A stretch of DNA of 64,000 nucleotides from Rhodospirillales bacterium (lineage in GTDB: Bacteria; Pseudomonadota; Alphaproteobacteria; Rhodospirillales; Rhodospirillaceae), in the NCBI GenBank assembly GCA_028281845.1, contig JANQJD010000008.1, positions 1 through 64,000 of the forward strand, written 5' to 3'. Both the position numbers and the translations under genes were made by a program. Each line of letters starts with the position of its first letter. The first letter of the stretch is position 1. Below the pieces are notes generated by a model, which had not been told where the DNA came from, searched no databases, and saw only the letters and a list, made by a program, of their open reading frames with translations. This document shows positions 8,950 through 19,100 of the stretch, one piece after another.

Positions 8950-8999
8950 ATGACAGCTACGAATGTGTCAAACGCGCCGGGGAGATCGCCAGCGTCTAG
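8889..8999 (+). CDS. Short reading frame with strong ribosome site, unknown
   Basis: A 36-codon frame starting MVSPLWSGST and ending RAGEIASV. It starts 8-9 bases after AAGGAGGGAG, one of the best ribosome sites in the window. I recognise no family. It overlaps the N-terminal extension frame of sodB. It may be a leader peptide, a remnant of a longer gene or chance; the ribosome site is the only positive evidence. Confidence 0.25.
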   Translation: MVSPLWSGSTASRDGRRVILDDSYECVKRAGEIASV

Positions 9000-9183
9000 G
9001 CTGTTGGGACTTGCCTATCGTCGAGACGGCGGGACTCATTTGACCGTTGATGTCCAGAGAGACAGCCGCAGGGACGCTTTCCAAAGCCGGCGCCAGTTCC
9101 TGGCCTGCACGGCAGGAGGATGTCTTTACAGCCTGTCCGCTTACGGTACCGACTTTTCGCTCTCAATGACAAAGAGGTCTATT

Positions 9184-9780
9184 ATGGCGTTCGAACTGCC
9201 ATCCCTGCCATACCTGCCTAACGCGCTTGAACCATATATCTCGGCTCGTACGCTTGAGTTTCACCATGGGAAGCATCATGCGACTTATGTCGCTAATACC
9301 AATGCCCTGACCAAGGATACCCCGCTGGCAGGGAAATCTTTAGAAGAGGTCATCAAAGCCACGGCCAATGACACGGAAAAAACAGGCCTCTTCAATAATG
9401 CTGCCCAGGTCTGGAACCACACGTTTTTCTGGAACAGTATGAAGCCCGGTGGTGGTGGTGTTCCCACAGGGGACATAGCGAGCTGGATTAATGGCACCTT
9501 TGGGTCTCTGGACAACTTCAAGGAAGAATTTAAGAAAGCTGCTGTAACACAATTTGGAAGTGGATGGGCATGGCTCGTACTTGAAAACGGGTCACTGAAA
9601 GTGACTAAAACCGCTAATGCAGATACACCTATGGTGCATGGGCAGAAGGCTTTGCTCACCTGCGACGTCTGGGAACATGCTTATTACCTGGATTATCAGA
9701 ATCGCCGTCCGGATTTCGTTCAGGCCTTCCTGGATCATCTAGTCGACTGGGATGCCGTGACACGCGCTCTCTCTAACTAA
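9184..9780 (+). CDS. sodB: Superoxide dismutase, Fe/Mn family (possible second, exported form)
   Basis: Converts superoxide to hydrogen peroxide and oxygen. Metal ligands are visible: His27 in FHHGKHH, the WNHTFFW histidine, and Asp/His in DVWEHAYY. NNAAQVWNHTFFW favours the iron type. From ATG 9184 (MAFELPSLPY) the protein has 198 residues, normal for a cytoplasmic SodB, and AAAGAGG lies six bases upstream. The frame is open back to an ATG at 8950, adding 78 residues that contain SRRQFLACTAGGCL, a good match to a twin-arginine export signal, with AAGGG nine bases before that ATG. Two translation starts giving cytoplasmic and exported enzyme are therefore possible but unproven. Confidence 0.95.
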   Translation: MAFELPSLPYLPNALEPYISARTLEFHHGKHHATYVANTNALTKDTPLAGKSLEEVIKATANDTEKTGLFNNAAQVWNHTFFWNSMKPGGGGVPTGDIASWINGTFGSLDNFKEEFKKAAVTQFGSGWAWLVLENGSLKVTKTANADTPMVHGQKALLTCDVWEHAYYLDYQNRRPDFVQAFLDHLVDWDAVTRALSN

Positions 9781-10156
9781 AAACTCACTCACTGAAACTG
9801 CCTCAAGAGACAGATGATTCGAGATTCGAGAGACAGATGATTCGATCATGATCATGATCTCGCGACTTGGCGAGCCTCGCATGGTGGTATCCCTCACAGG
9901 GTTATGTGTGTGTTAAGGGGGCATGCGGGCGGGGCCTTTTTTTCTCCATCCTGCTCAGGAGACCATGGGACAACAGAAGGCTCGATCGATGTCCAGAGGG
10001 CACAGAGGGCACGGGCACATGACGAAAGGGCTTGAGAAAAGGGGTCGAGAGTCTCGAAGGACTCTCTCCGGGAGAGGTGTTGTCATGCAAGAAACAGCAG
10101 AGAAAAATATACGATGAGGCCTCTCATGACCCTCCTACATACATGACCCTCTGAGC
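9781..10156. other. Spacer sodB-dapF rich in short repeats
   Basis: A 376-bp stretch without a supported gene. AGAGACAGATGATTCGA occurs at 9806-9822 and 9829-9845, then overlapping GATCAT units at 9844-9858. A hairpin with 7-bp arms GAGAGTC/GACTCTC lies at 10047-10066. CATGACCCTC occurs at 10125-10134 and 10142-10151, just before the dapF start. Several short frames here show no family resemblance. Confidence 0.75.
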
Positions 10157-11023
10157 ATGCTCCGCTGCAAAGGCCCTTCCTTTGTCAAGATGCATGGGCT
10201 CGGCAATGATTTTGTCGTGTTGGATCATCGTCAGTCACCTCTTCTCCTGGATAGAGCAGCGATTTGTGCCATTGCAGACCGCCGTACAGGCGTTGGTTGC
10301 GACCAACTCATCATGCTGGTGCCGCCGCGCACGACAGGAGCAGATGTGTTCATGGTCATCTGCAATGCTGATGGGAGCAACGCCGCGGCCTGCGGTAATG
10401 CGGCCCGCTGTGTTGGCGCTCTGCTCATGGATGAGCTCAAACGCAATACCCTGATCATTGAAACGTTGGCTGGCCTACTCCATCTCTGTCGGAGCGATGA
10501 TGGCTTAGTGACTGTCAACATGGGCGTAGCCAGGCTGGATTGGCACGATATTCCTCTCGCCCATGCCATGGACACTCTTCATCTTCCATTACGAGCTGGA
10601 CCGCTCACTGATGCAGTCTGTGTCTCCATGGGGAATCCACACACAGTGTTCTTTGTCCCTGAAGCAGATGCCGTGGATCTTGCGGCCTTTGGTCCAAGGC
10701 TCGAATGCAATGCTTTGTTCCCGGAGAAAACAAATGTAGAGATTGTTCAATTTATAAATTATAAATCATTACGTGTACGTGTATGGGAACGCGGGGTAGG
10801 AATCACCCGTGCCTGCGGCACGGGAGCGTGTGCTGCTGTCGTGGCAGCAGTGCGCCGCGGTCTTCTCCCTAGCCGACAGGCAGAGGTGCTCCTGGATGGC
10901 GGATCGCTGTCAATCCTCTGGTCAGATAACGAGCAGGTCATCATGACAGGTCCCGCCGTCGCCAGTTTCGTTGGCACTCTACAGTGGACACCAGGTAATC
11001 ATCCGAATGGAGAGTGCCCCTGA
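10157..11023 (+). CDS. dapF: Diaminopimelate epimerase
   Basis: Interconverts LL- and meso-diaminopimelate for lysine and peptidoglycan synthesis, in the cytoplasm, without cofactor. The two catalytic cysteines are present: Cys79 in NAAACGNAARC and Cys220 in ITRACGTGACA. The family start FVKMHGLGNDFVV is at residues 9-21. 288 residues is normal. Residues around 200 (QFINYKS) fall in a short AT-rich island. The 3' end overlaps mtaB by 10 bp; dapF-mtaB-ftsY is a conserved alphaproteobacterial operon. Confidence 0.96.
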   Translation: MLRCKGPSFVKMHGLGNDFVVLDHRQSPLLLDRAAICAIADRRTGVGCDQLIMLVPPRTTGADVFMVICNADGSNAAACGNAARCVGALLMDELKRNTLIIETLAGLLHLCRSDDGLVTVNMGVARLDWHDIPLAHAMDTLHLPLRAGPLTDAVCVSMGNPHTVFFVPEADAVDLAAFGPRLECNALFPEKTNVEIVQFINYKSLRVRVWERGVGITRACGTGACAAVVAAVRRGLLPSRQAEVLLDGGSLSILWSDNEQVIMTGPAVASFVGTLQWTPGNHPNGECP

Positions 11024-12309
11024 CACCGCCCAGAATCGTGACTTTCGGTTGCCGCACCAACATGTTCGAATCCGAACTGATGCGGCAGTACGCCACAGAA
11101 GCGAGTCTTTCTGAATCAACGATCATCGTTAACACCTGTGCAGTCACAAAAGAGGCTGAGCGACAGGCACGCCAAGCTATCCGCCGCCTGAAGAGAGCAC
11201 AGCCAGAATTACGGATCATTGTCACCGGCTGTGCTGCCCATCTGCAGCCAGAGCGTTTCACCGCCATGCCAGAAGTCGATATGGTACTTGACAATGCGGA
11301 GAAACTCATGGCTGCAAACTGGATGGGCGAAAAGATCAGGTCCGCTTTTTCTAGTCTTCCAGGACCAGGACAAGAAGAATCTCGCGTCAGTTATGATGCT
11401 GGGTCTTTGCTGCTGGCCGCTTTTGCTGAACGCACACGTGCTTTTTTGCCAGTACAGCAGGGCTGTAATCACCGCTGTACATTCTGTACCATTCCTTTCG
11501 CCCGTGGTCCCAGTCGCAGTCTTCCGCCGACACAAGTAGTAGCTCAGGCTTCCGCACTCGCTGCCGCTGGCTATCGCGAGTTTGTGCTGTCAGGTATTGA
11601 CCTGACAGCCTATGGTCTTGACCTGTCAGAAGAGTATCAGCATACCCGCCGCTATGGCGTGGGTCGGCTGGTTGAAAGACTCCTGCGAGAGGTGCCTGGG
11701 CTGGAGCGTCTACGCTTATCCTCACTGGATCCCGCAGAGATTGAGGAAGAGTTATTGACGCTCTTCTTTGCCAATCCTCGGCTCATGCCTCATATGCACT
11801 TAAGCATACAGGCTGGCGACGACATGATTCTGAAACGGATGGGGCGGCGTCATTGCCGCGCGGATGTCATCCATGTCGCAAGGCGTCTGCGGATGTTACG
11901 GCCAGAAGTAACGTTGGGGGCTGACATGATTGTCGGCTTTCCTACAGAAACTGAGGAGATGTTCGCTCACACCATTCACTTAGTAGAAGAGTGTGGCTTG
12001 ACACATCTCCACATCTTCCCGTTCTCCGCGCGACCAGGGACAGCGGCAGCGCGCATGCCGGCAGTGGCCAGTGCGGTTGTGCGAGATCGTGCCGCCCGTC
12101 TGCGTGCGGTTGCATCCCAATCCCTGGCTTCCTTTATGGCCTGCCGTGTTGGCAGTGTAGCCAACGTACTGTTAGAGAATCCTCACTTTGGCTACAGCGA
12201 GGACTATCTGCCAGTAAGGTTGGCTTCTGGGGGTATACCAGGTCAAATAGTGCGTGTATTTATTAAAACATCTAAAGTAAATTATCTTTACGGAGAAATT
12301 CTCCCATGA
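11014..12309 (+). CDS. mtaB: tRNA N6-threonylcarbamoyladenosine methylthiotransferase, MtaB type
   Basis: A radical SAM enzyme adding a methylthio group to t6A37 in tRNAs that read ANN codons. The UPF0004 domain supplies three cluster cysteines: Cys13 (TFGCRTN), Cys42 (NTCAVT) and Cys73 (VTGCAA). The radical SAM cluster is Cys151/155/158 in GCNHRCTFCTI. A C-terminal TRAM-like region follows. CRTN and CAVTKEAERQARQ fit MtaB rather than MiaB. The GTG start at 11014 overlaps dapF by 10 bp, and the stop overlaps ftsY as ATGA, implying coupled translation. 431 residues. Confidence 0.93.
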   Translation: MPLTPPRIVTFGCRTNMFESELMRQYATEASLSESTIIVNTCAVTKEAERQARQAIRRLKRAQPELRIIVTGCAAHLQPERFTAMPEVDMVLDNAEKLMAANWMGEKIRSAFSSLPGPGQEESRVSYDAGSLLLAAFAERTRAFLPVQQGCNHRCTFCTIPFARGPSRSLPPTQVVAQASALAAAGYREFVLSGIDLTAYGLDLSEEYQHTRRYGVGRLVERLLREVPGLERLRLSSLDPAEIEEELLTLFFANPRLMPHMHLSIQAGDDMILKRMGRRHCRADVIHVARRLRMLRPEVTLGADMIVGFPTETEEMFAHTIHLVEECGLTHLHIFPFSARPGTAAARMPAVASAVVRDRAARLRAVASQSLASFMACRVGSVANVLLENPHFGYSEDYLPVRLASGGIPGQIVRVFIKTSKVNYLYGEILP

Positions 12310-13637
12310 ATGAGAGAGATTCTGAACCTGAAACTCCTACGAGCCCCTGTGTGGTGTCTCTGAAGAAAGTGGTGTCTCTTAAGAAAAAAGGCTTGCTATC
12401 CTGGCTGCACCGTGACAGGAAGGAGGAGCAGTCGGCCCATTCCGGGAGTTCCTCTCCTTCCTCTCCTGTGCCTCCTCAACGGGCGCAGGTCACTTCCTCT
12501 GTTGTCATAGAGGAGACAGGAGGATGTCTCAGGGAAAACACAGACTCTCCCCAGTCAGAATCGATTGGGACAATAACAGAGCAATCCTATGCTGTGCCTG
12601 ACTCTGTGGCGGCCACCGTCGCAGAATCGGCTGGTGCGCCATACGCTCCTGGAGCAGCAAGAATCGCGACTGCGAAGACAGGGGTCACAGCAGACAGCGG
12701 AGACCCTGGTGTGGCCTCTCAACATTGGTTTCTCCGCTTAAAGCAAAGTCTGCAACGTTCCTCCAGTCGGCTGACACAGGGGCTCGTGACCCTCTTTACC
12801 AAACGTCGTCTTGACAGTGAGGCTCTCGAAGAACTGGAGGAGCTGCTGATCGCAGCTGATCTCGGCGTCACGACTGCCGCCAGCCTGGTCGCCAACTTAG
12901 CCAGAATGCGTTTTAATCAAGAAGTGAGTCATTCAGAAATTCAAGTAATAATATCTGAAGATATTACTAAAATTCTTGAAAAAGTAGAAAAACCCTTGAG
13001 GATCGATCATACTGCCAAGCCTCATATCATACTCGTTGTCGGCGTTAACGGCTCCGGAAAGACCACGACAATAGGCAAAATGGCGCGTCAATTTCGCGAT
13101 GGCGGTCTGCAGGTCTCCCTGGTTGCCGGGGATACCTTCCGTGCCGCGGCCGTGGAGCAATTGATGATCTGGGGCAAACGCAGTGGCTGCCCTGTGATTG
13201 CCCGTTCCACAGGGGCTGATGCTGCGGGGCTTGCTTTTGACGCCCTGAAAGAAGCGAGGGCCCGGGGGGATGATGTCCTATTGATCGATACCGCTGGCCG
13301 TTTACACAACAAGGGCCATTTGATGCCAGAGCTGGAAAAAATCGTCCGCGTATTGCAGAAAATCGCACCAGCAGCCCCACATACAGGTCTCTTAGTGCTC
13401 GATGCTACTGTTGGTCAAAATGCACACAGGCAGGTCGCTGTTTTCCGAGAGTTGACTAGTGTCAATAGCTTAGCCGTGACGAAACTAGACGGGACTGCCC
13501 GTGGTGGAGTCCTGGTCGCACTTGCTGAAAAATTTCAGCTGCCTGTACATTACGTTGGTACCGGCGAAAGAGTGGAAGACTTACGCCCATTCTCCGCTCG
13601 TGACTTTGCCCGCGGCTTGCTAGGATTGGACGCATAA
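12306..13637 (+). CDS. ftsY: Signal recognition particle receptor FtsY
   Basis: An SRP GTPase that docks ribosome-SRP complexes at the inner membrane and hands them to SecYEG. A variable N-terminal A domain (about residues 1-140, rich in Ser, Pro and Glu) precedes the NG domain. G motifs: GVNGSGKTTT (about 246), DTFRAAAVEQL, DTAGRLHNKGHL, TKLDGTARGG and the closing GTGERVEDLRPF. 443 residues is normal for an A-domain FtsY. Residues 16-27 are a tandem copy, VVSLKK twice, from an 18-bp in-frame duplication at 12351-12386. Codons for about 206-236 are markedly AT-rich. It is the last gene of dapF-mtaB-ftsY. Confidence 0.96.
   Translation: MNERDSEPETPTSPCVVSLKKVVSLKKKGLLSWLHRDRKEEQSAHSGSSSPSSPVPPQRAQVTSSVVIEETGGCLRENTDSPQSESIGTITEQSYAVPDSVAATVAESAGAPYAPGAARIATAKTGVTADSGDPGVASQHWFLRLKQSLQRSSSRLTQGLVTLFTKRRLDSEALEELEELLIAADLGVTTAASLVANLARMRFNQEVSHSEIQVIISEDITKILEKVEKPLRIDHTAKPHIILVVGVNGSGKTTTIGKMARQFRDGGLQVSLVAGDTFRAAAVEQLMIWGKRSGCPVIARSTGADAAGLAFDALKEARARGDDVLLIDTAGRLHNKGHLMPELEKIVRVLQKIAPAAPHTGLLVLDATVGQNAHRQVAVFRELTSVNSLAVTKLDGTARGGVLVALAEKFQLPVHYVGTGERVEDLRPFSARDFARGLLGLDA
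12351..12386. repeat. In-frame tandem duplication, 18 bp x 2, inside ftsY
   Basis: Two adjacent 18-bp copies (12351-12368, 12369-12386) differ at one base and encode VVSLKK twice in the N-terminal A domain of FtsY. Being a multiple of three it keeps the frame. It is the coding counterpart of the duplications seen in spacers. Confidence 0.9.
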
Positions 13638-13812
13638 AACAACAGGGAGAAAACATGATGACGATGAAAAGGACTTTTGACCCCTGGCCTCCGCAAGGGA
13701 TAGGCGTGTTTTTTTGCAGCAGGAAGAACACAGTTTTCCCGAAAGCATAAGGCATCATAGTGCCGTGGCTGTGCGCATCGCTGAATCTTCCGAGAGAATC
13801 GCCATGATCCAA

Positions 13813-14757
13813 TCAGACGGATAGATCTATCATCGCATGCACGTGCGCTGTAACGCTATGATAAAGCGCGCTCATGTCATACCCGCCTTCCAGGACAGAC
13901 ACGATTCGACCGCCACAACATTCTGCCGCGACCTGTCCGAGGGCACGGGTGACCCAGTCAAAATCTTTCTCGACCAGATTAAGGCTCGCAAGAGGATCAC
14001 GGGTATGGGCGTCGAATCCCGCTGAGAGAAGTAAGAAGTCTGGTTTGAAAGCGCGCAGCGCTGGTAAGATATGGACAGTCACACTATGGCGAAAATCCTC
14101 TGATCTGCTCCCCGGCGCAAGGGTCACGTTGACAATATTGTTAGCACAGCCCCTTTCCTGCGGTGTTCCAGTGCCGGGATAGCAAGGGGATTGGTGAGTA
14201 GAGGCATAGAACATGTTTTCGTCGTTCCAGAAGGCCGCTTGAGTGCCGTTGCCATGATGAACATCAAAATCTACCACTGCTACCCGTCGTAATCCATGAC
14301 ATGCGCGCGCATGATAGGCCCCGATCGCCACATTGTTAAAGAGACAGAAACCCATGGCGCTTGTAGGCTCAGCGTGGTGTCCAGGTGGACGCACGGGACA
14401 GAAAGCATTATGTGTCATGCCACAAGCGACAGAATCGACTGCCGCTAGTACGGCTCCCACAGCCCGCAAGGCAGCTTGTCCCGAATAGGGAGACAGGACT
14501 GTATCCGAATCCAGATAGTGGTAGCCGTGTTTTGGCACGGATGTGAGGATTCTTTCAACATAGGAGCACGGATGTACGCGTTCAATGGGCGCTAAAGCCG
14601 CCAGCGGGGCTTCCTGGCGTCTGAGTAAAAGGCCCAATCTTCGTTCTTCATCCTCTAAAGCCCGGGAAATGGCTAATAATCGTTCAGGGCGTTCTGGGTG
14701 AGAAGAACCAGTATCGTGCTGTGTACATGTTGGGTGAGAGACGATTAAAGTTGACAT
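13813..14757 (-). CDS. Histone deacetylase family zinc amidohydrolase
   Basis: A class II HDAC-like deacetylase; bacterial members act on acetylated proteins, acetylpolyamines or similar amides. The catalytic set is complete: PPGHH with His127/His128, DFDVHHGNGT with Asp165 and His167 as zinc ligands, the third ligand Asp249 in AGFDAHTRDP, and the LEGGYD segment. The start at 14757 (MSTLIVSHPTC) has AAGGA seven bases upstream; 314 residues is typical. It is divergent from the RND genes across 150 bp, and convergent with ftsY. Substrate is unknown; Acs, encoded at 53 kb, is a possible but untested client. Confidence 0.9.
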   Translation of the reverse strand: MSTLIVSHPTCTQHDTGSSHPERPERLLAISRALEDEERRLGLLLRRQEAPLAALAPIERVHPCSYVERILTSVPKHGYHYLDSDTVLSPYSGQAALRAVGAVLAAVDSVACGMTHNAFCPVRPPGHHAEPTSAMGFCLFNNVAIGAYHARACHGLRRVAVVDFDVHHGNGTQAAFWNDENMFYASTHQSPCYPGTGTPQERGCANNIVNVTLAPGSRSEDFRHSVTVHILPALRAFKPDFLLLSAGFDAHTRDPLASLNLVEKDFDWVTRALGQVAAECCGGRIVSVLEGGYDMSALYHSVTAHVHAMIDLSV

Positions 14758-14907
14758 TATGGTATCCTTCATTCTCAGCGTTTCCCATAGAACTGGGGCA
14801 GGAGTGGAGGAACACTCTTTTCCTCTCTTCCTCCTCAGGATAATTGGCACACAACAATTCTAGTTGGGGGATTCTGATTTTTTTCTCTAATCCTGCGAGG
14901 TAGCGCA

Positions 14908-16128
14908 GTGAATGGTCTTTTTGCTGTATTCCGGTCTGTTGGCGTCTGGATGAGAAGAGCGTACTGGACAAAGCTCCTAACGTTTGTACTACTTTTTGGG
15001 GGCGGTGGGACGGAGCAGGCTCTGGCCACCACTCTCAGTACAACAGGCAAGGAGCAGATTCTAGTTGTTGCGGACACCGTCATTTTAGAAGCAGCAACAC
15101 GAAGCCTCCCAGTGGTAGGACGGCTCGTCTCCCTACAGGCAGGTGCGATTGCAGCAGAAACAAGCGGATCAATCACCCGGGTAGCCGTCGACGTGGGGGA
15201 TAGAGTGACCATGGGGCAAATGCTAGCACAGCTAGACACTAATGGTTTAGGTTGGCGCCGGCAAAGTGAGATGGCCACCCTAGCGGAAAGACGGGCCAGG
15301 GCAACGGAAGCAGAAGCCCATTTGCACATCGCCGAGGTTGAATTACAGCGGCTAGGGAAACTGCGCCAATCTGCCGCCTTTCCACTCGCGCGATATGAAG
15401 ATAAGGCCGGGGAGGTCAAGCGTTTACGGGCTGCCACGCAGGCGGCTTGGGCCACCGTTGATCATGCTTTTGCCACAGTACGTCTGGCTGAGGTCGAACT
15501 GGCCAAGGCAGAGATTAAAGCTCCTTACCCTGGCGTGGTGCGCAGACGTTACGTTGAGGTAGGGTCTTACATTGCCACAGGCGCTCAGGTAGTGGAGGTC
15601 GTAAACGACTGCAATATGGAGGTAGAAGCTGATATAGCAGTGGAATATCTCGCCGGTGCTGTGCCAGGCACTCAGGTTGTGGTCCGGATGACCTCTGGCC
15701 TGAAAAGGCCGGCAATCGTACGGGCGATCATGCCTGATGAAGACCCCAAAACACGAACAAGATTGGTGCGATTTGTCTTCGACAGGCAGCCAGATTCTGA
15801 GCTAGCGGCCAACCAGAGTGTCGTTGTGCTTTTGCAGGTCGGGAATCGTCACAAGGTCCCTACCGTCTCTAAGGATGCTATCATCCATCGTGAGAATCAG
15901 AGTGTTGTTTTCGTCATCGAGGAAGGAATCGCAAAACTAAGACCCCTGCAGTTAGGGGGCAGTGTAGGGGGACGATTCGTCGTCGAGCGTGGTCTAAAGT
16001 CTGGGGAAGTTGTTGTAGTTCGCGGTAACGAAAAGTTGCTCCCTGGCCAGGCGGTACGTTTACTAGCCAGCAGTATCCCCTCTCCAAAGAGAAGCGGCAG
16101 CAATCACAAAGGAAAGTCCGACAGATGA
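14908..16128 (+). CDS. RND efflux pump periplasmic adaptor (membrane fusion protein)
   Basis: Links an inner-membrane RND pump to an outer-membrane channel. A signal sequence (MRRAYWTKLLTFVLLFGGGG then ALA) lies at residues 15-41. The HlyD-like parts follow: lipoyl half ITRVAVDVGDRVTMGQMLAQLD, an alpha-helical hairpin rich in Ala/Glu/Arg (about 114-190), the second half AEIKAPYPGVV, a beta barrel and a membrane-proximal domain. The GTG start at 14908 has GAGG eight bases upstream; ATG 14950 would begin exactly at the signal peptide. The stop overlaps the transporter start as ATGA. No outer-membrane channel gene is adjacent, so an unlinked TolC-like partner is implied. Confidence 0.92.
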   Translation: MNGLFAVFRSVGVWMRRAYWTKLLTFVLLFGGGGTEQALATTLSTTGKEQILVVADTVILEAATRSLPVVGRLVSLQAGAIAAETSGSITRVAVDVGDRVTMGQMLAQLDTNGLGWRRQSEMATLAERRARATEAEAHLHIAEVELQRLGKLRQSAAFPLARYEDKAGEVKRLRAATQAAWATVDHAFATVRLAEVELAKAEIKAPYPGVVRRRYVEVGSYIATGAQVVEVVNDCNMEVEADIAVEYLAGAVPGTQVVVRMTSGLKRPAIVRAIMPDEDPKTRTRLVRFVFDRQPDSELAANQSVVVLLQVGNRHKVPTVSKDAIIHRENQSVVFVIEEGIAKLRPLQLGGSVGGRFVVERGLKSGEVVVVRGNEKLLPGQAVRLLASSIPSPKRSGSNHKGKSDR

Positions 16129-19100
16129 TTCTGATCCGACTCTCTATTATCCGACCTCTGGCCGTGATTGCGGTTGTTTTGATGATCGTTCTGTTTGGTG
16201 TGGCAGGCTTGTGGCGTATCCCCGTTCAACTTATCCCCAATGTGCATGAGCCAGCTGTGACTGTCACTACGGGATGGCCTGGCGCTTTCCCAGCAGAGAT
16301 TGAAAGAGAAATTCTCGACCGTCAGGAAGAGGCCCTGAAAGGCCTGTCTGGCATGCGCAACATTTATGGGGCGGCCCGGAAAGGAATGGCCACGATCACC
16401 CTTGAATTTTCCGCCGGTACAGATATGAACAGCGCGCTGCTCCGAACAGCCAATCAGCTGCAGCAAATTAGTGGCAGCTATCCAAAAGAGGCGGGACAGC
16501 CAAAGTTATGGATGGCGAGCAGTGAAGATCAGCCGATGGCCATTCTTGTTCTTAGCCGCCTGCCAGGCAACGATCGGCCTATCAGCACTTATGGCGACTT
16601 CATTGATAATGTTGTTCGGGAACGCCTGGAACGTGTTCCAGGTGTAGCGAGTGCAGACGTTTACGGAGGAAAACCACGTGAACTACAAATAAAAATTGAT
16701 CCTATCGCTCTGGCAAGCTACAACCTCACTGTGCCGAATGTGATAGAGGCCTTATCTCGCGCTAATATTGCTTCCTCTGTCAGTGAAATAGATGAAGGCA
16801 AGCGTCGCTATGTCGTGCGAATGACAAATGAATTAGCGACACCAGAACAGGTGAAAGCAGTACTCCTGCGTGCAACGGAAGCAAATGGCCGTATCAGCCG
16901 GATTACAGTGGGTGATGTGGCAACGGAGGTGAGTTTCTCTCATAAAGAGTGGCGGTTCGTTGTCCGCTATCTGGGGCAGCCCGCCATGAGCATATATATT
17001 GTGCGTGAGCTCAGCGCCAACGCCCTCCAAACAATGCGTGGGATCTGGGCCGTCATGACAGAATTGAACAGGAATGTGCTCAAACAGGAAGGGCTCTTCC
17101 TGGAACTGAGCTATGATGAGAGTCTCTACATCAAGGCCGCTATTGATATGGTGATGCAGAACATCTACATAGGCGGCCTGCTGGCGTCTATTGTTCTGCT
17201 CTTATTCCTGCGGTCACTGTCCGCGACGGTCATCGTCGTTCTCTCTATTCCAGTTTCTATTATCGGTGCATTTATCGGCATGGCCCTGCTAGGGCGGACT
17301 CTTAATGTGATCTCTCTCGCCGGTATGGCATTTGCGGTCGGTATGGTGGTCGATGCAGCCATCGTTGTGTTGGAGAACATCTTTCGCCTGAGACAGGAAG
17401 GGCAATCACGTGTAAATGCTGCATATACAGGTACAGTACAAGTATGGGGCGCTGTTCTAGCGTCCGCTCTGACAACAGTCATGGTCTTCATTCCCGTTCT
17501 CACTCTAGAACTGGAAATCGGTCAGGTGTTCCGTGATATTGCCATTGCTCTCTCTGTGACAGTCCTGTTGTCGCTGGTCGTCGCTGTGACTGTTATTCCG
17601 GCTCTTGCCTGTCGCTTGCTCGGCGATTCAACCTCTTTTGCGAGGTTTTTAAATATTGAATTACCTTTATTAGATAGTATAGCAAAAAGTTTTGCAATTT
17701 TTATAATAAGATTCATACGGCATGTTTCCGCAAGGAGGTTGCGAGCCGTCCTGGTGATTGGGACAACAACACTGATTCTTGGTATCATCAGCTGGCTCTT
17801 GCTACCACCTTTCGATTATCTACCCCATGGCACTTACAATGCAATGTCCGTTTACATCAGATTACCGTCAGGTTACAACCTAGAAAATACAATATCTATC
17901 GCTGATACCATTGAAGATAAAATGCGCCCTCTCTGGACAAGCGGCACGGATCTGCAGCCCGAGCTGGCCCGGCTGCCAAAAATTAAGATGTTTTTCCTGC
18001 GCGCGTTCCGTGGTGGTGTCTTTATTGAAATCACAACAGTCGATCCTCGACGGACAACAGAGTTGAGGCCGCTCCTCTATGAGGCTATTCACCAAGAGCC
18101 TGGCGCTGCTGGCTATATTATGCAACCGCCACTGCTGAAAAGTATAGGTGGAATGGGGAGTACAGGGGGGGGCCTCGGACTCAATGTGTCTGGCCACGAC
18201 TTGAAACAAATTTTGGAAGTCGCACGGCGGACGAGTCAGCTCTTCAAGGAACGACTGCCACCCCAAAAGGGGTATATGCCGTATTCGCGGTCAGCGCTGG
18301 AGCTAGGCGTCCCGGAAGTCCGTATCACGCCTGATCCCTTGCGACTCGCTGATGCTGGCCTCTCAGCACAGCACCTGAGCCAGACAGTGAGTGCATTCAG
18401 TAGCAACGGTTTGCAGGTCGATGAGATTCTCGTGGATGGTCACCGCATACCCATAATATTACGCGGACCAGAAAGTCATATTACGAGAACACAAGATATT
18501 GATGTAATACCAATTGTTACAGAAACAGGTCGTACTCTACCACTTTCTGCCTTGGCTGACATCACAATGACAGCAGGCCCCACAGAGATCTTGCATGTGG
18601 AGCGACGGCGTACGGTCTCCTTAGGCATCGGATTGGCACCTAGCATCTCGTTGGAAACGGGGATTGAACAAGTGCAGACACAGATTGTCGACACCCTGCG
18701 AGCGGAAGGGTTGCCTCCCGGAATCACACTGGCGCTGTCCGGAAGTGTTGACATGCTAACGGAAGCCTGGGATGCGGTGATGTGGCAACTTCTACTAGCG
18801 TTAAGTATATGTTATCTTTTAATGGTAGTTTTATATGAAAGTTTCATATATCCTTTATTGATTCTCGTTGCTGTTCCACAAGCAACTGCTGGAGCAGTCA
18901 TAGGAATCATTATTCTTAACTTATGGGAATCTTACCCGCTCGACATGCTGACTCTGTTAGGATTTGTCATTCTGATCGGGACTGTGGTCAACAATGCTAT
19001 CTTGATCGTCCACCAAACATTGCACCATGTACGTGTCGACTCTATGGCGGTCAACGCTGCTATAGAGGCAGCGGTCCGTAGCCGTCTGCGTCCCATTTTT

